From Derxia lacustris (lineage in GTDB: Bacteria; Pseudomonadota; Gammaproteobacteria; Burkholderiales; Burkholderiaceae_E), in NCBI RefSeq assembly GCF_002105195.1, contig NZ_MUHU01000001.1:1-64000 (forward strand): 64,000 nucleotides of DNA, written 5' to 3'. Each line of letters starts with the position of its first letter. Position 1 is the first letter of the stretch. The position numbers were made by a program, and so were the translations under genes. The notes under the pieces are model-generated. The model was not told the origin of the DNA and made no database searches. It was given only the letters and a program-made list of their open reading frames with translations. Shown piece after piece: positions 1 to 8,896 of this stretch.

Positions 1-25
1 GCTTGACCGGGACCAGAACCTTCAT
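1..25 (-). CDS. etfB: Electron transfer flavoprotein beta subunit (5' end only)
   Basis: Only the first eight codons lie in the window, reading MKVLVPVK on the minus strand. This matches the very conserved N-terminus of bacterial EtfB, the AMP-binding small subunit of the electron transfer flavoprotein that carries electrons from acyl-CoA dehydrogenases to the quinone pool. A strong Shine-Dalgarno stretch (AAGGGG, 5 nt before the ATG) supports the start. The gene is divergent from the moxR operon. The call rests on eight residues plus the ribosome binding site, so it is probable but not certain. Confidence 0.7.
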
Positions 26-95
26 GCCTTCCCCTTGGAATTCGGGCTGTTACGGGCGCCGGCGCCATGCGCCGCGCTCAGGAAAACGGGCCGGG

Positions 96-101
96 ATTAT
101 A
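96..101 (-). promoter_or_regulatory. Possible -10 box of the etfB promoter
   Basis: A perfect TATAAT reads on the minus strand about 70 bases upstream of the etfB ATG, in the only AT-rich patch of the divergent etfB/moxR gap. No good -35 hexamer lies 16-18 bases further upstream (the sequence there is AGAAGG), so this is a candidate only. Confidence 0.35.
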
Positions 102-248
102 CGAAAGGCCCCGGCAAGCCTTCTCTGGCAGACAAAGCGCACAGGCCACGCCGATCCCGGCCAATGAGCCCGCCGGACGATGTGGCACGCTCCGCCTCGC
201 GCCGGTCCCCGGCCGCGCCCTCCCCTCCTCATCCACGTTGCAACCGCC

Positions 249-1220
249 ATGAATCCCACCGACCTTGCCCCGTCCCGGCTCGATGCCGCCCAGGCCGCCG
301 CGCTTGCCGGCCGCGTGCTCGCCACGGTCGGCGCCATCGTCGTCGGCAAGGACGTGCAGGTGAAGCTCGGCCTCGCCTGCCTGCTCGCCGGCGGCCATCT
401 GCTGATCGAGGACGTGCCCGGCGTCGGCAAGACCACGCTGGCCCATGCCTATGCGCGCGCGCTCGGGCTGGCGTTTGCGCGGGTGCAGTTCACCAGCGAC
501 CTGCTGCCGACCGACGTGATCGGCGGCGCCATCTTCGACCGCGAGGAACAGCGCTTCGTGTTCCACCCGGGCCCGGTCTTCACCCAGGTGCTGCTGGCCG
601 ACGAAATCAACCGCGCCAGCCCCAAGACCCAGAGCGCGCTGCTCGAAGCGATGGAGGAGCGCCAGGTCAGCGCCGAGGGCGAGACCCGGCCGCTGCCCGA
701 GCCCTTCTTCGTGATCGCCACGCAGAACCCGTCGCGCCAGCTCGGCACCTTTCCGCTGCCCGAGTCGCAGCTCGACCGCTTTCTGATGCGGCTGTCGCTC
801 GGCTATCCGTCGCGCGACGCCGAGCGCGCGCTGCTCATGGGCGAGGACCGCCGCGAACTGCTGCGCCGGCTCGATCCGGTCGTCACGCCGGCCGAGCTGC
901 GCGCGCTCGCCGGCACCCGCGCCGCGCTGCATGTGGCGCCGATGCTCATCGATTACGTGCAGCGCCTGATCGAGGCCTCGCGCGATCCGCGCCGCTTCGC
1001 CGAGGGCCTGAGCCCGCGCGCCGGCCTCGCGCTGTTGCAGGCCGCGCGCGCCTGGGCGCTGATCGACGGCCGCGACTTCGTGCTGCCCGACGACGTGCAG
1101 GCGGTGCTGCCGTCGGTGGCCGGCCATCGGCTGCTGCCGGCCGCCGCCGGCAATGCCCGGCCGCTGCAACTGGCCGAAGCCATCGCCGGCTGGATGCGCT
1201 CGGTGCCGGTCGAGGGCTGA
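249..1220 (+). CDS. MoxR-family AAA+ ATPase
   Basis: 323-residue AAA+ ATPase of the MoxR type, thought to act as a chaperone-like remodelling factor for partner proteins encoded beside it. Walker A is PGVGKTT (residues 57-63) and Walker B is VLLADE (114-119), followed by INRASPKTQ, and the ATQNP sensor segment comes later, all typical of MoxR. The ATG at 249 is preferred over an upstream in-frame ATG at 180 because the family starts close to this point; no strong ribosome binding site separates them. The stop overlaps the start of the DUF58 gene (TGATG), and a transglutaminase gene follows. This MoxR/DUF58/TgpA trio is common in proteobacteria. Confidence 0.9.
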   Translation: MNPTDLAPSRLDAAQAAALAGRVLATVGAIVVGKDVQVKLGLACLLAGGHLLIEDVPGVGKTTLAHAYARALGLAFARVQFTSDLLPTDVIGGAIFDREEQRFVFHPGPVFTQVLLADEINRASPKTQSALLEAMEERQVSAEGETRPLPEPFFVIATQNPSRQLGTFPLPESQLDRFLMRLSLGYPSRDAERALLMGEDRRELLRRLDPVVTPAELRALAGTRAALHVAPMLIDYVQRLIEASRDPRRFAEGLSPRAGLALLQAARAWALIDGRDFVLPDDVQAVLPSVAGHRLLPAAAGNARPLQLAEAIAGWMRSVPVEG

Positions 1221-2224
1221 TGTCGGCGCCGCCCGTCGATCACGACAGCGTCGGCGCCGCGCTGCGCCGCGCCGCCGCCGGCCATGGCCTGCGCGACCGC
1301 ATGCAGCGCCTGCTCCAGCGCCCGGCCGAGGCCGAGCTGCTGCTCGGCCATCGCCGCATCTACACCCTGCCGACGCGCCCGGGCTGGGCCTTCGGCGCGC
1401 TGCTCGCGGCGCTGCTGCTGCTGGCCATCAACTACGAGCTGAATCTGGGCTATGCGCTGGTGTTCATCCTGGCGTCGGCGGCCTGGGCCTCGCTGCATCT
1501 CGGCTTTGCCAACCTGTCCGGACTGAAGCTGGCCGACGCGCGCGCCGAGCCGGTGTTCGCCGGCGAGCTGGCCGCGTTCGAATTCACCGTCGCCGACACG
1601 CGCCGACGCGCCCGCCACGCGCTCGCCGTGAGCAGTGCCGACGGCAGGATGCGGCTGCAACTGGCGGCCGGCGCCAGCGCACGCGCCATCGTGCAGCGGC
1701 GCGCGGAGCAGCGCGGCTGGCTCGACGCGCCGCGCGCCACGCTCGAAACCGGCTTTCCGCTCGGCCTGTGGCGCATCTGGAGCCTGTGGCAGCCGGCCGC
1801 GCGCTGCCTGGTCTATCCGGCGCCCGAGCGGCCCGCCGCGCCGCTGCCCGGCGCCGAAAGCCGCGACGGCGACCAGCCGGTCGGCGGTCCCGGCCACGAG
1901 TCCTTCGCCCATCTGCGCGCCTACCAGCCCGGCGACTCGCCGCGCCGCATCGCCTGGCGCGCCTATGCGCGCAGCGGCGGCCAGACCCTGTCGGCGCGCC
2001 AGTTCGAGGGCAGCAACGGCGGCGAGCTGTGGTTCGACGCCGCCAGCCTGCCCGGCGCGCTCGGGCTCGAAGGCCGGCTCGCCCGCCTCGCCGCCTGGGT
2101 GCTCGAAGCCGATGCGCTTGGCCTGAGCTACGGCCTGCGCCTCGGCGCCGAGGAAGTGCCGCCCGCCGCAGGCCCGGCCCAGCGCGACGCCTGCCTGCGC
2201 CTGCTGGCGCTGCACGCCCTGTAA
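1220..2224 (+). CDS. DUF58 domain membrane protein
   Basis: 334-residue protein with two N-terminal membrane segments (about residues 55-73 and 78-97) and a C-terminal DUF58 domain whose signature (HLRAYQPGDSPRRIAWRAYA) lies near residues 231-250. Family members are fixed partners of MoxR ATPases and transglutaminase-like proteins; the biochemical role is not established. The start ATG overlaps the moxR stop by one base, implying translational coupling, and only 10 bases separate its stop from the next gene. Confidence 0.88.
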   Translation: MSAPPVDHDSVGAALRRAAAGHGLRDRMQRLLQRPAEAELLLGHRRIYTLPTRPGWAFGALLAALLLLAINYELNLGYALVFILASAAWASLHLGFANLSGLKLADARAEPVFAGELAAFEFTVADTRRRARHALAVSSADGRMRLQLAAGASARAIVQRRAEQRGWLDAPRATLETGFPLGLWRIWSLWQPAARCLVYPAPERPAAPLPGAESRDGDQPVGGPGHESFAHLRAYQPGDSPRRIAWRAYARSGGQTLSARQFEGSNGGELWFDAASLPGALGLEGRLARLAAWVLEADALGLSYGLRLGAEEVPPAAGPAQRDACLRLLALHAL

Positions 2225-2234
2225 TCCGCCGTCC

Positions 2235-4361
2235 ATGTCGCCGCTCGCCCGCCTCGTCCCCTTCGTCCGGCGCCAGCTCGCCACGCTCGGCCATGACGGC
2301 CGCGCCACGCTGCTCCTGCTGCTGGCGGTCGCCGCCGTGGTCGTGCCGCATTTCGAACATCTGCCGGGCTGGGCGCTGGCGGTCACGCTCGGCGCCTTCG
2401 GCTGGAAATGCCGGCTGCTGGCGCTGCACCGTGCCGCGCCGCCGCGCCTGCTGCTGGCGCTGATCGTCGGCGCCATCGCGCTCGGCACCTGGCGCAGCTA
2501 CGGCAGCCTGTTCGGCCGCGATGCCGGCGTGACCCTGCTGGTCATGCTCATGTGCCTCAAGCTGCTGGAAATGCAGGCGCGGCGCGACAGCTTCGTGGTG
2601 GCCTATCTCGGCTTCTTCCTGGCCGCCACCGGCTTCCTGTTCTCGCAGAGCATTCCGGCCGCCGCCTGCGTGCTGCTGGCGCTGCTGCTGCTGCTGGCGG
2701 CGATGGTCGCCGGCCAGCTCGGTGCCGCCGACCCCGGCGCCGCCGAGCCGCAGGACGGCGCCGGCGCCACCGGCCTGCGGCTGGCCGGCGCCACCGGGCT
2801 CAGGCTGATGGCCTGGTCGCTGCCGCTGGCGGCGCTGTTCTTCCTGCTGTTTCCGCGCATTCCGGGGCCGCTGTGGAACCTGCCCAACGATGCCGGCGGC
2901 GCCCACACCGGCCTGAGCGACAGCATGGCGCCGGGCGATCTGAGCGATCTGGCCGAATCGGGCGCGATGGCATTCCGCGCCCGCTTTGCCGCCAGCGCGC
3001 CGGCGCAGGGCCAGCTGTACTGGCGCGCCCTGGTCATGGGCGGCTTCGACGGCCGCAGCTGGCGACCGTGGCACATGCCGGCCGGCGCCGAGGCCGGCGA
3101 CGGCCCGTCCGAGCCGGTGCAGGCGCTGTCGGCGCCGCTGCAATACGAGCTGATCGCCGAGCCGAGCGGCGACCGCTGGCTGTTCGCGCTCGACGGGCCG
3201 CTCGCGCTCGGCCCCGACACCCGGCCCACCGAAGGCGCCACCTGGCAGGCGCGGCGCGGGCTGCGCGACCGCACCGTGCTGCACGGCAGTTCGGCGCTCG
3301 ACTACCGGCTCGGCGCTGCCGCCGGCACCGGCGACGGCCCGGTGGCGCGACGCGGCTGGCTGCAACTGCCGGCCGGCTTCAATCCGCGCACGCTCGACTA
3401 CGGTCGCCGCCTGCGCGCCGATTACACGGACGACCGCGCCCTGATCGACGCGGTGCTCAGCCGGTTCCGGCGCGACGCCTACCGCTACACGCTGCAACCG
3501 CCACGCCTCGGCCGCGACTCGGTCGATGAATTCCTGTTCGATACCCGCGCCGGCTTCTGCGAACACTACGCCTCGGCGTTCGCGGTGCTGATGCGCGCGG
3601 CCGGCATTCCGGCGCGCGTGGTGGCCGGCTACCAGGGCGGCGAAGTCAATCCGGTCGACGGCTGGATCGAGGTGCGCCAGAGCGATGCCCATGCCTGGAC
3701 CGAGGTCTGGCTCGGCCGCGACGCCGGCTGGGTGCGCATCGACCCGACCGCGGCGGTCGCGCCCGAGCGCATCGAGCGCGGCCTCAATCAGGCGCTGCCG
3801 GCGCTCGGCATCGACCGGCTGGCCCGGCTCGCACGCGGCACCGACGGCCCGCAGCTGTGGCGCGCGCTGCGGCATCGCTGGAATGCGATCGAGAACACCT
3901 GGAATCTGGCGGTGCTGCGCTACGACAGCGAGCAGCAGCGCAGCCTGTTCGAGCGCCTGGGCCTGGGCGCGCCCGACATGCAGACGCTGCTCGTCGGCTG
4001 CATGGCAGCGCTCGGGCTGGCCAGCGCGGCGCTCGGCGGCAGCCTGCTGTGGCAGGCGCTGCGCCGGCCGCGCCCCGACCGGCTGACGCGGCTGGCGATG
4101 CGCTTCGAAGCCAGACTGGCGCATGCCGGCTGCGTGCGCGCACCGCACGAGCCGCCGGCCGCCTTCGCGCGCCGCGCCGTCGCCGCGCTGGCCGCCGACG
4201 CCGCCGCGCCGGCCGATGCGCGCGTACCGGACGCCGCCGATCAGGCGCGCCGCATCTTCGAAGCGCTGATCGGCATGCGCTATCGTCGGCCGCCGTCCCC
4301 CGCCGAACTGGAAGTGCTGCAACGATGGATCGCCGAATTCAAGCCGCGCTCGCCGCGCTGA
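2235..4361 (+). CDS. tgpA: TgpA-type transglutaminase-like membrane protein (DUF3488)
   Basis: 708-residue inner membrane protein. Several hydrophobic segments fill the first 210 residues and a further one lies near 585-605; between them is a periplasmic transglutaminase-like domain. A plausible catalytic triad is visible: Cys442 in RAGFCEHYASAF, His486 in DAHAWTEVWL and Asp503 in WVRIDPTAA. The architecture matches the Pseudomonas TgpA family (DUF3488 plus transglutaminase core). It is third in the MoxR/DUF58 operon, and its 3' end overlaps the mltB-like gene by 37 bases. The acyl acceptor substrate is unknown for this family. Confidence 0.88.
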   Translation: MSPLARLVPFVRRQLATLGHDGRATLLLLLAVAAVVVPHFEHLPGWALAVTLGAFGWKCRLLALHRAAPPRLLLALIVGAIALGTWRSYGSLFGRDAGVTLLVMLMCLKLLEMQARRDSFVVAYLGFFLAATGFLFSQSIPAAACVLLALLLLLAAMVAGQLGAADPGAAEPQDGAGATGLRLAGATGLRLMAWSLPLAALFFLLFPRIPGPLWNLPNDAGGAHTGLSDSMAPGDLSDLAESGAMAFRARFAASAPAQGQLYWRALVMGGFDGRSWRPWHMPAGAEAGDGPSEPVQALSAPLQYELIAEPSGDRWLFALDGPLALGPDTRPTEGATWQARRGLRDRTVLHGSSALDYRLGAAAGTGDGPVARRGWLQLPAGFNPRTLDYGRRLRADYTDDRALIDAVLSRFRRDAYRYTLQPPRLGRDSVDEFLFDTRAGFCEHYASAFAVLMRAAGIPARVVAGYQGGEVNPVDGWIEVRQSDAHAWTEVWLGRDAGWVRIDPTAAVAPERIERGLNQALPALGIDRLARLARGTDGPQLWRALRHRWNAIENTWNLAVLRYDSEQQRSLFERLGLGAPDMQTLLVGCMAALGLASAALGGSLLWQALRRPRPDRLTRLAMRFEARLAHAGCVRAPHEPPAAFARRAVAALAADAAAPADARVPDAADQARRIFEALIGMRYRRPPSPAELEVLQRWIAEFKPRSPR

Positions 4362-5644
4362 CCGCCGCCACCGCCCTCGCCGCCTGCGCGAGCCGCATCC
4401 CGCTCTATCCCGAAGACGGCGCCGCGCCGGCCCGCAGCGGCAGCGCCGCCACGCCGGCCGCGCCCGCCCCGGCCGCGGCACCGCCCGCGCCGGCACCCGC
4501 GGAAGCCCCCGTCGTGGCGGTCACCACCCGGCCGATCGTGGTCGGGCCCATGGGCAGCGCCGATCTGGCCACGCCGGCCGTGCCCGGCAGCTATGCGCGG
4601 CGCGCCGACATCGCCGCCTGGGCCGATGAATTCGCCGCGCGCGCGCCGATCGACCGCGCGCTGGTGCAATCGGCGCTCGACCGCATCGAGCCGCAGCCGC
4701 GCGTGCGCCGGCTGATCCTGCCGCCGGCCACGCCGCAGCAGAAGAACTGGACCGCCTACCGCGCCCGCTTCCTCGACACGGTGCGGATACGCGCCGGCGC
4801 CGACTTCTGGGCCGCCAATGCCGACGCCCTGGCGCGCGCCGAGCGCGACTACGGCGTGCCGGCGGCGGTCATCGTGGCGGTGGCCGGCGTCGAGACCGTC
4901 TACGGCCGCAACCAGGGCGACTTCCGCACCGCCGACACGCTCGCCACCCTCGCCTTCGACTGGCCGGCCGAGGCGCCGCGCGACCGCTCGGCCTATTTCC
5001 GCGAGCAGCTCGAACAGCTTCTGCTGCTGGCGCGCGACTACGGCAGCCAGGTGCTCGACTGGCGCGGCAGCTATGCCGGCGCGCTCGGCATTCCGCAATT
5101 CATGCCGGGCAGCCTGCGCGACTTTGCGGTGGACTACGACGCCGACGGCCGCATCGACCTGAGCGGCAGCCCGGCCGACGCCATCGGCAGCATCGCGCGC
5201 TATCTGTCGGCGCACGGCTGGCAGGCCGGCCTGCCGATCTGGCTGCCGGCGCGCCCCGGCAACAGCCCCGAGCAATGGATCGCCCACGACCTGGAAGCGC
5301 GCTGGACCGCCGATGCGCTGGCCGAGGCCGGCGTGACGGTGCAGGGCAGCGCGCCGCCCGATCTGCTGTTCGGCCTGGTCGACCTGACCGCGCCGGCCGC
5401 GCCGACCGAATGGCGCGCCGGCACGCGCAACTTCTTCGCCATCACCCAGTACAACCGCAGCTTCTTCTATGCGGCGGCGGTGGCCGATCTGGCAGCGGCG
5501 GTGAGCGCGGCGCGCAATCAGCCGGCCGCCGCCGCGCTGCCGGTCAATCCGGCCGCGCCGCGCGTGGGCAGCGGCACGCCGCGCCCGGCGCCGGGCACGC
5601 TGCGCATCGGCGACAGCGGCAAGCCGTCCACCGGCACGCGCTGA
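4325..5644 (+). CDS. mltB: MltB-type lytic murein transglycosylase, lipoprotein
   Basis: 439-residue predicted outer membrane lipoprotein: the signal ends in the lipobox LAAC (Cys21) and is followed by an Ala/Pro-rich linker to about residue 62. The SLT_2/MltB domain contains AVAGVETVYGRNQGDFRT with catalytic Glu190 and the GALGIPQFMPGSLRDFAVDYD segment. It cleaves the beta-1,4 MurNAc-GlcNAc bond of peptidoglycan to give 1,6-anhydro ends. The ATG at 4325 lies inside the end of tgpA in another frame; it is chosen because it gives an intact lipoprotein signal. A Pro/Ala-rich tail of about 60 residues follows the catalytic domain. Confidence 0.9.
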   Translation: MDRRIQAALAALTAATALAACASRIPLYPEDGAAPARSGSAATPAAPAPAAAPPAPAPAEAPVVAVTTRPIVVGPMGSADLATPAVPGSYARRADIAAWADEFAARAPIDRALVQSALDRIEPQPRVRRLILPPATPQQKNWTAYRARFLDTVRIRAGADFWAANADALARAERDYGVPAAVIVAVAGVETVYGRNQGDFRTADTLATLAFDWPAEAPRDRSAYFREQLEQLLLLARDYGSQVLDWRGSYAGALGIPQFMPGSLRDFAVDYDADGRIDLSGSPADAIGSIARYLSAHGWQAGLPIWLPARPGNSPEQWIAHDLEARWTADALAEAGVTVQGSAPPDLLFGLVDLTAPAAPTEWRAGTRNFFAITQYNRSFFYAAAVADLAAAVSAARNQPAAAALPVNPAAPRVGSGTPRPAPGTLRIGDSGKPSTGTR

Positions 5645-5654
5645 GCGCCGGCGT

Positions 5655-6389
5655 TCAGCCCGCGCCGGTCGCGGTGCCGGGCTCGATCACCGCCAGCACC
5701 GGCAGATGGTCGGACGCGATCCGCGCCAGCCGGCTGCGATGCGCCGCCACCCGCACCAGCAGCGGCGCCGGCCGCACCCAGATGCGGTCGAGCGCCAGCA
5801 GCGGCCAGCGCGCCGGAAAGCTGCGCGGCGCCGGCGCCGGCGCGAACACCCGCTGCAACCAGCGCAGCGGCCGGCCCCACAGCCACCATTCGTTCAGGTC
5901 GCCGAGCAGCACCGTGGTTTCGCGCGCGGCCACGTCGAATGCGCTGGCGCCGGCCGCGTCAATGCGGCTCAGCTCGGCCAGCAGCCGGCGCACCTGGGCC
6001 CGGCGCTCGGCCGGGTCGAGGCCGAGATGCGTCGCGATCACCCGCAGCGGCCGGCCCGGCGCATCGAGCGTGACGACGATGGCGCCGCGCGGCTCGCGGC
6101 CCGGCACGCTCAGGTCGATCAGCCGGCGGCTGGTGACCGGATAGCGGCTGAGCAGCCCGTTGCCGTAGTCGCCCGGGCCGCGCAGCAGCGTCGGCCCGGC
6201 TACCGCATGCATGCCGCTGCGCTCGGCCAGCCAGGCCAGCATGTCGAAGCCGGTGCGGTCCGACTCCACCTCCTGCAGCGCGATCACGTCGGCGCGCAGT
6301 TCGCGCAGCACGTCGGCGATGCGGTTGGGCACGAAATGCCCGTCGGCGCCGACGCCGCCATGCAGATTCCAGGTCGCCACCCGGATCAC
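5655..6389 (-). CDS. Endonuclease/exonuclease/phosphatase family protein
   Basis: 244-residue EEP-fold hydrolase with the conserved blocks RVATWNLHGG (N-terminus), ALQEVESDRTG (metal-binding Glu), LLGDLNEWW and the terminal ASDHLPVLAVIE, so a metal-dependent phosphodiesterase. The substrate could be nucleic acid or a phospholipid head group. The start is a GTG that overlaps the stop of the upstream phospholipase D gene (GTGA), which argues for translational coupling and a shared role. No signal peptide is visible, so it should act in the cytoplasm. Confidence 0.85.
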   Translation of the reverse strand: MIRVATWNLHGGVGADGHFVPNRIADVLRELRADVIALQEVESDRTGFDMLAWLAERSGMHAVAGPTLLRGPGDYGNGLLSRYPVTSRRLIDLSVPGREPRGAIVVTLDAPGRPLRVIATHLGLDPAERRAQVRRLLAELSRIDAAGASAFDVAARETTVLLGDLNEWWLWGRPLRWLQRVFAPAPAPRSFPARWPLLALDRIWVRPAPLLVRVAAHRSRLARIASDHLPVLAVIEPGTATGAG

Positions 6390-8662
6390 GCGCCAGCCCG
6401 GTCGCGGCGCCGGCCGATCCAGCCGCGCACCAGCACCGCCGCCAGCACGCACAGCGCCACCAGGCCGCCGAGCAGCGCAAAGCTGGCCCAGCCGGGCGTG
6501 CGGATCGCGGCCGCCACCCGGTCGACGAACACGGTGGTGAATGCGATGCCCGGCGCCATGCCGAGCGCGGTGCCGGCCAGAAAATCGCGCAGCCGCACCT
6601 GGGCCGCGCCGGCCACCAGATTGACGATGGAGAACGGCGCGACCGGCAGCACGCGCAGCAGCACCATCGCCGGCAGGCCGCGCCGTGCCAGCCGCAGCGC
6701 CAGCCGCTGCATGCGCGGCCCGCCCCAGCGCCGCAGCGCGCGCCGGCCCGCGAGCCGGCCGATCCACCAGCTGACGGCGGCGCTGGCCAGCGCGCCGGCC
6801 AGCGCGTAAAGCCCGCCCTGCCAGGGCCCGAACACGATGCCGGTCACGCCGACCAGCAGCATCACCGGCATGACCACCAGACCGGCCAGCACATAGCAGC
6901 CGACCACCGCCAGTGGCGACAGCGGCAGCGCATCGAGCCGTTCGCCCAGGCGCACCAGCTCGCCCAGGTCGAGCAGCTCGCGCAACGGCGTATAGCGCCA
7001 GGCCATCGCCAGCGCCGCCAGCGCGACGGCGATCAGCGTCCAGGCGGCGATGCGCTCGCGCATCGGGCGGCGCTGGCCGGCGCGCGGCAGCAGCTCGGTC
7101 ATGAGCAGCTCGGTCGCGGCCGGGCGCTCGGGGTCGATGACGAAGTTGGCGTCGGGCAGCAGCCGGTCGATCTCGGGCGCGACGCTCAGGTCGAGCGGCA
7201 CCAGGCTGCGCTGGCCGGGCGCGCCGGCGCAGTCGGCCGCCGCGCCGGCGACGCTCTCGACCGGCGCCGCCGGCGCGCGCAGCGCATCGATGGCGGCATT
7301 GAGCCGGCCGTGCTCGCGCAGGGCCGCGTCGACCTCGGCCGGCGCCCGGCCCAGATGCTCGCCGAGCAGCCGCGCGCGCAGGGCGGCGATGGCCGCGCGC
7401 ACCCGCGGCTCGCCACCCGAGGCGATGGCGAGATTGCATTCGCTGTCGAAGCCCATCGAGCGGTTGCTGAGGTTGGCCGAGCCGACGGTGACGAAGTCGT
7501 CGTCGACGACCATCAGCTTGCTGTGCACATTCAGGCAGCGGCTGCCGTCGGGCGTTTCGCCGGGCAGTTGCGGGCACCAGGCGCGGTAGCGGTCGGCGCC
7601 GTCGGCGCCGCGCAGCCGCGCATCGATGCGGCCGCGCAGCACGCCGAGCGTGGTCTCCTCCAGCCAGCCGCTCTGGCGCCGCGGCAGCACCAGCGCGATG
7701 TCGGGCGCGGCCGGTGCGGCCAGGCGCGCGGCCAGCGCCTCGGCCATGGCGGCGGAGCTGAGGTACTGGTTCTCGATGTAGATGGCGTGGCGCGCGGCGC
7801 CGATGGCATCGGCCAGCAGTGCGCGCACTTCGCCGACCGCCGCATAGCCCTCGAAGCCGGGCTCGGTGCGCGCGATGCCGACCGGCACGTCGGTGAGGTC
7901 GGGCCGCAGGCCGGCGGGCCAGGGGTCGGCGCCGGTCGCCGCTGTCGCCGCTGCCGCTGATGGGGCTGTGCCGGGACGCGCCCCGGCGGGCGGGCGCAGG
8001 CCGGGCCGGCCGCTGGCGCGCAGCCAGCGTTCGGCGCACAGCTCGCCGAGCGCGGCGGCGGCGGCGCCGTCGACCGCCATCTGCACGTCGTGGAACGGCG
8101 CATAGGGCTTGCCGTCGGGATCGACGCGGCCCGGGTCGGCCGCCGCATGGGCCGGCGTGTCCCAGCGGCAGCGCGTCAGGTCGAGCCCGCCGACGAAGGC
8201 GATGGCGCCGTCCACCACCACCACCTTCTGATGCTGCGAGGCGCCGACCGGATGGCAGCCGTCGAGCTGGAACTGCATGCGCCGGTGGGTGCGCCAGCCC
8301 AGCCGCAGCGGCGACAGCCATTCGCGTTCGAGCGCGAACAGCATCGCGTAATCCCAGCTCAGCACCTGGGCGCGCAGGCCCGGCCGGGCGCGCACCAGCG
8401 CATCGAGCAGCTCGGCCAGCGGCGCCGGCCAGCCGTCGTCGCCGCCGTCGCGGCGCAGCTGCACGCGGCTGTCGATGTCCCAGCCGACGATCTGGATGCT
8501 GTGCCGGGCCTGGATGAGCGCCGCGCGCAAGGCCGAGAAATACGCCGCGCCGTCGACCAGGAAGGCGACGCGCGCGGCCTGCTCCACGCGCCAGCAATTG
8601 CGGCCGGGCTGGAGCAGATGGGCGGCATCGGCCGCAGGGTGGGAAGGACGGTCGTCAGGCAT
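6386..8662 (-). CDS. Phospholipase D-like / VTT (DedA-type) fusion protein
   Basis: 758 residues. The N-terminal two-thirds is a phospholipase D superfamily domain with two HKD motifs: HQKVVVVD (His144, Lys146, Asp151) and HSKLMVVD (His380, Lys382, Asp387), the second followed by SANLSNRSMG. The C-terminal part (about 535-750) has several membrane helices and a VTT/TVP38-type domain with GIVFGPWQGGLYALAGA and LRVLPVAPFSIVNLVAG. The first domain resembles cardiolipin synthases and phosphatidyl transferases; the second resembles TMEM64/DedA lipid-handling proteins. A role in phospholipid synthesis or remodelling with lipid flipping is inferred. The downstream EEP gene overlaps it. Confidence 0.88.
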   Translation of the reverse strand: MPDDRPSHPAADAAHLLQPGRNCWRVEQAARVAFLVDGAAYFSALRAALIQARHSIQIVGWDIDSRVQLRRDGGDDGWPAPLAELLDALVRARPGLRAQVLSWDYAMLFALEREWLSPLRLGWRTHRRMQFQLDGCHPVGASQHQKVVVVDGAIAFVGGLDLTRCRWDTPAHAAADPGRVDPDGKPYAPFHDVQMAVDGAAAAALGELCAERWLRASGRPGLRPPAGARPGTAPSAAAATAATGADPWPAGLRPDLTDVPVGIARTEPGFEGYAAVGEVRALLADAIGAARHAIYIENQYLSSAAMAEALAARLAAPAAPDIALVLPRRQSGWLEETTLGVLRGRIDARLRGADGADRYRAWCPQLPGETPDGSRCLNVHSKLMVVDDDFVTVGSANLSNRSMGFDSECNLAIASGGEPRVRAAIAALRARLLGEHLGRAPAEVDAALREHGRLNAAIDALRAPAAPVESVAGAAADCAGAPGQRSLVPLDLSVAPEIDRLLPDANFVIDPERPAATELLMTELLPRAGQRRPMRERIAAWTLIAVALAALAMAWRYTPLRELLDLGELVRLGERLDALPLSPLAVVGCYVLAGLVVMPVMLLVGVTGIVFGPWQGGLYALAGALASAAVSWWIGRLAGRRALRRWGGPRMQRLALRLARRGLPAMVLLRVLPVAPFSIVNLVAGAAQVRLRDFLAGTALGMAPGIAFTTVFVDRVAAAIRTPGWASFALLGGLVALCVLAAVLVRGWIGRRRDRAGA

Positions 8663-8808
8663 GCGCCGATGCTAGGCAGCGCGAGCCCGCCGGCTGAACG
8701 GCACGAAATGGCAGCGACGCAAGCGGACGGCTTCAGTCGTAAGCGGCGGCAAGCCCTGCGGGACGGCGCCGACAAGACGGCGCGCCGCAGCGGAAGGCGG
8801 ACCGGCGC

Positions 8809-8860
8809 GGTCGGCGCGCGATGCCCGAAGGGTCGGTCGGCGCGCGGTGCCCGAACGGTC
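8809..8860. repeat. Tandem direct repeat, two 26-bp units
   Basis: Two adjacent 26-bp copies (8809-8834 and 8835-8860) differ at only two positions. Each begins GGTCGGCGCGCG and ends GGTC, and the next bases begin a partial third copy. The repeat lies in the 234-base gap between the transglycosylase gene of the 9-12 kb cassette and the phospholipase D gene. No other feature is seen in that gap. Confidence 0.75.
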
Positions 8861-8896
8861 GGCCGCCGTGCCGGTCGAGGCGGCGGCCGGCGGCGC

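Noticed and set aside
953-4496. Long minus-strand frames (953-2488, 1584-4496) opposite the MoxR/DUF58/TgpA operon
   Set aside because: The plus strand encodes full-length conserved proteins; the minus-strand products show no domain and are Arg/Ala-rich.
8809-8860. 26-bp repeats as a CRISPR remnant
   Set aside because: Only two adjacent copies, no spacer and no cas gene nearby.
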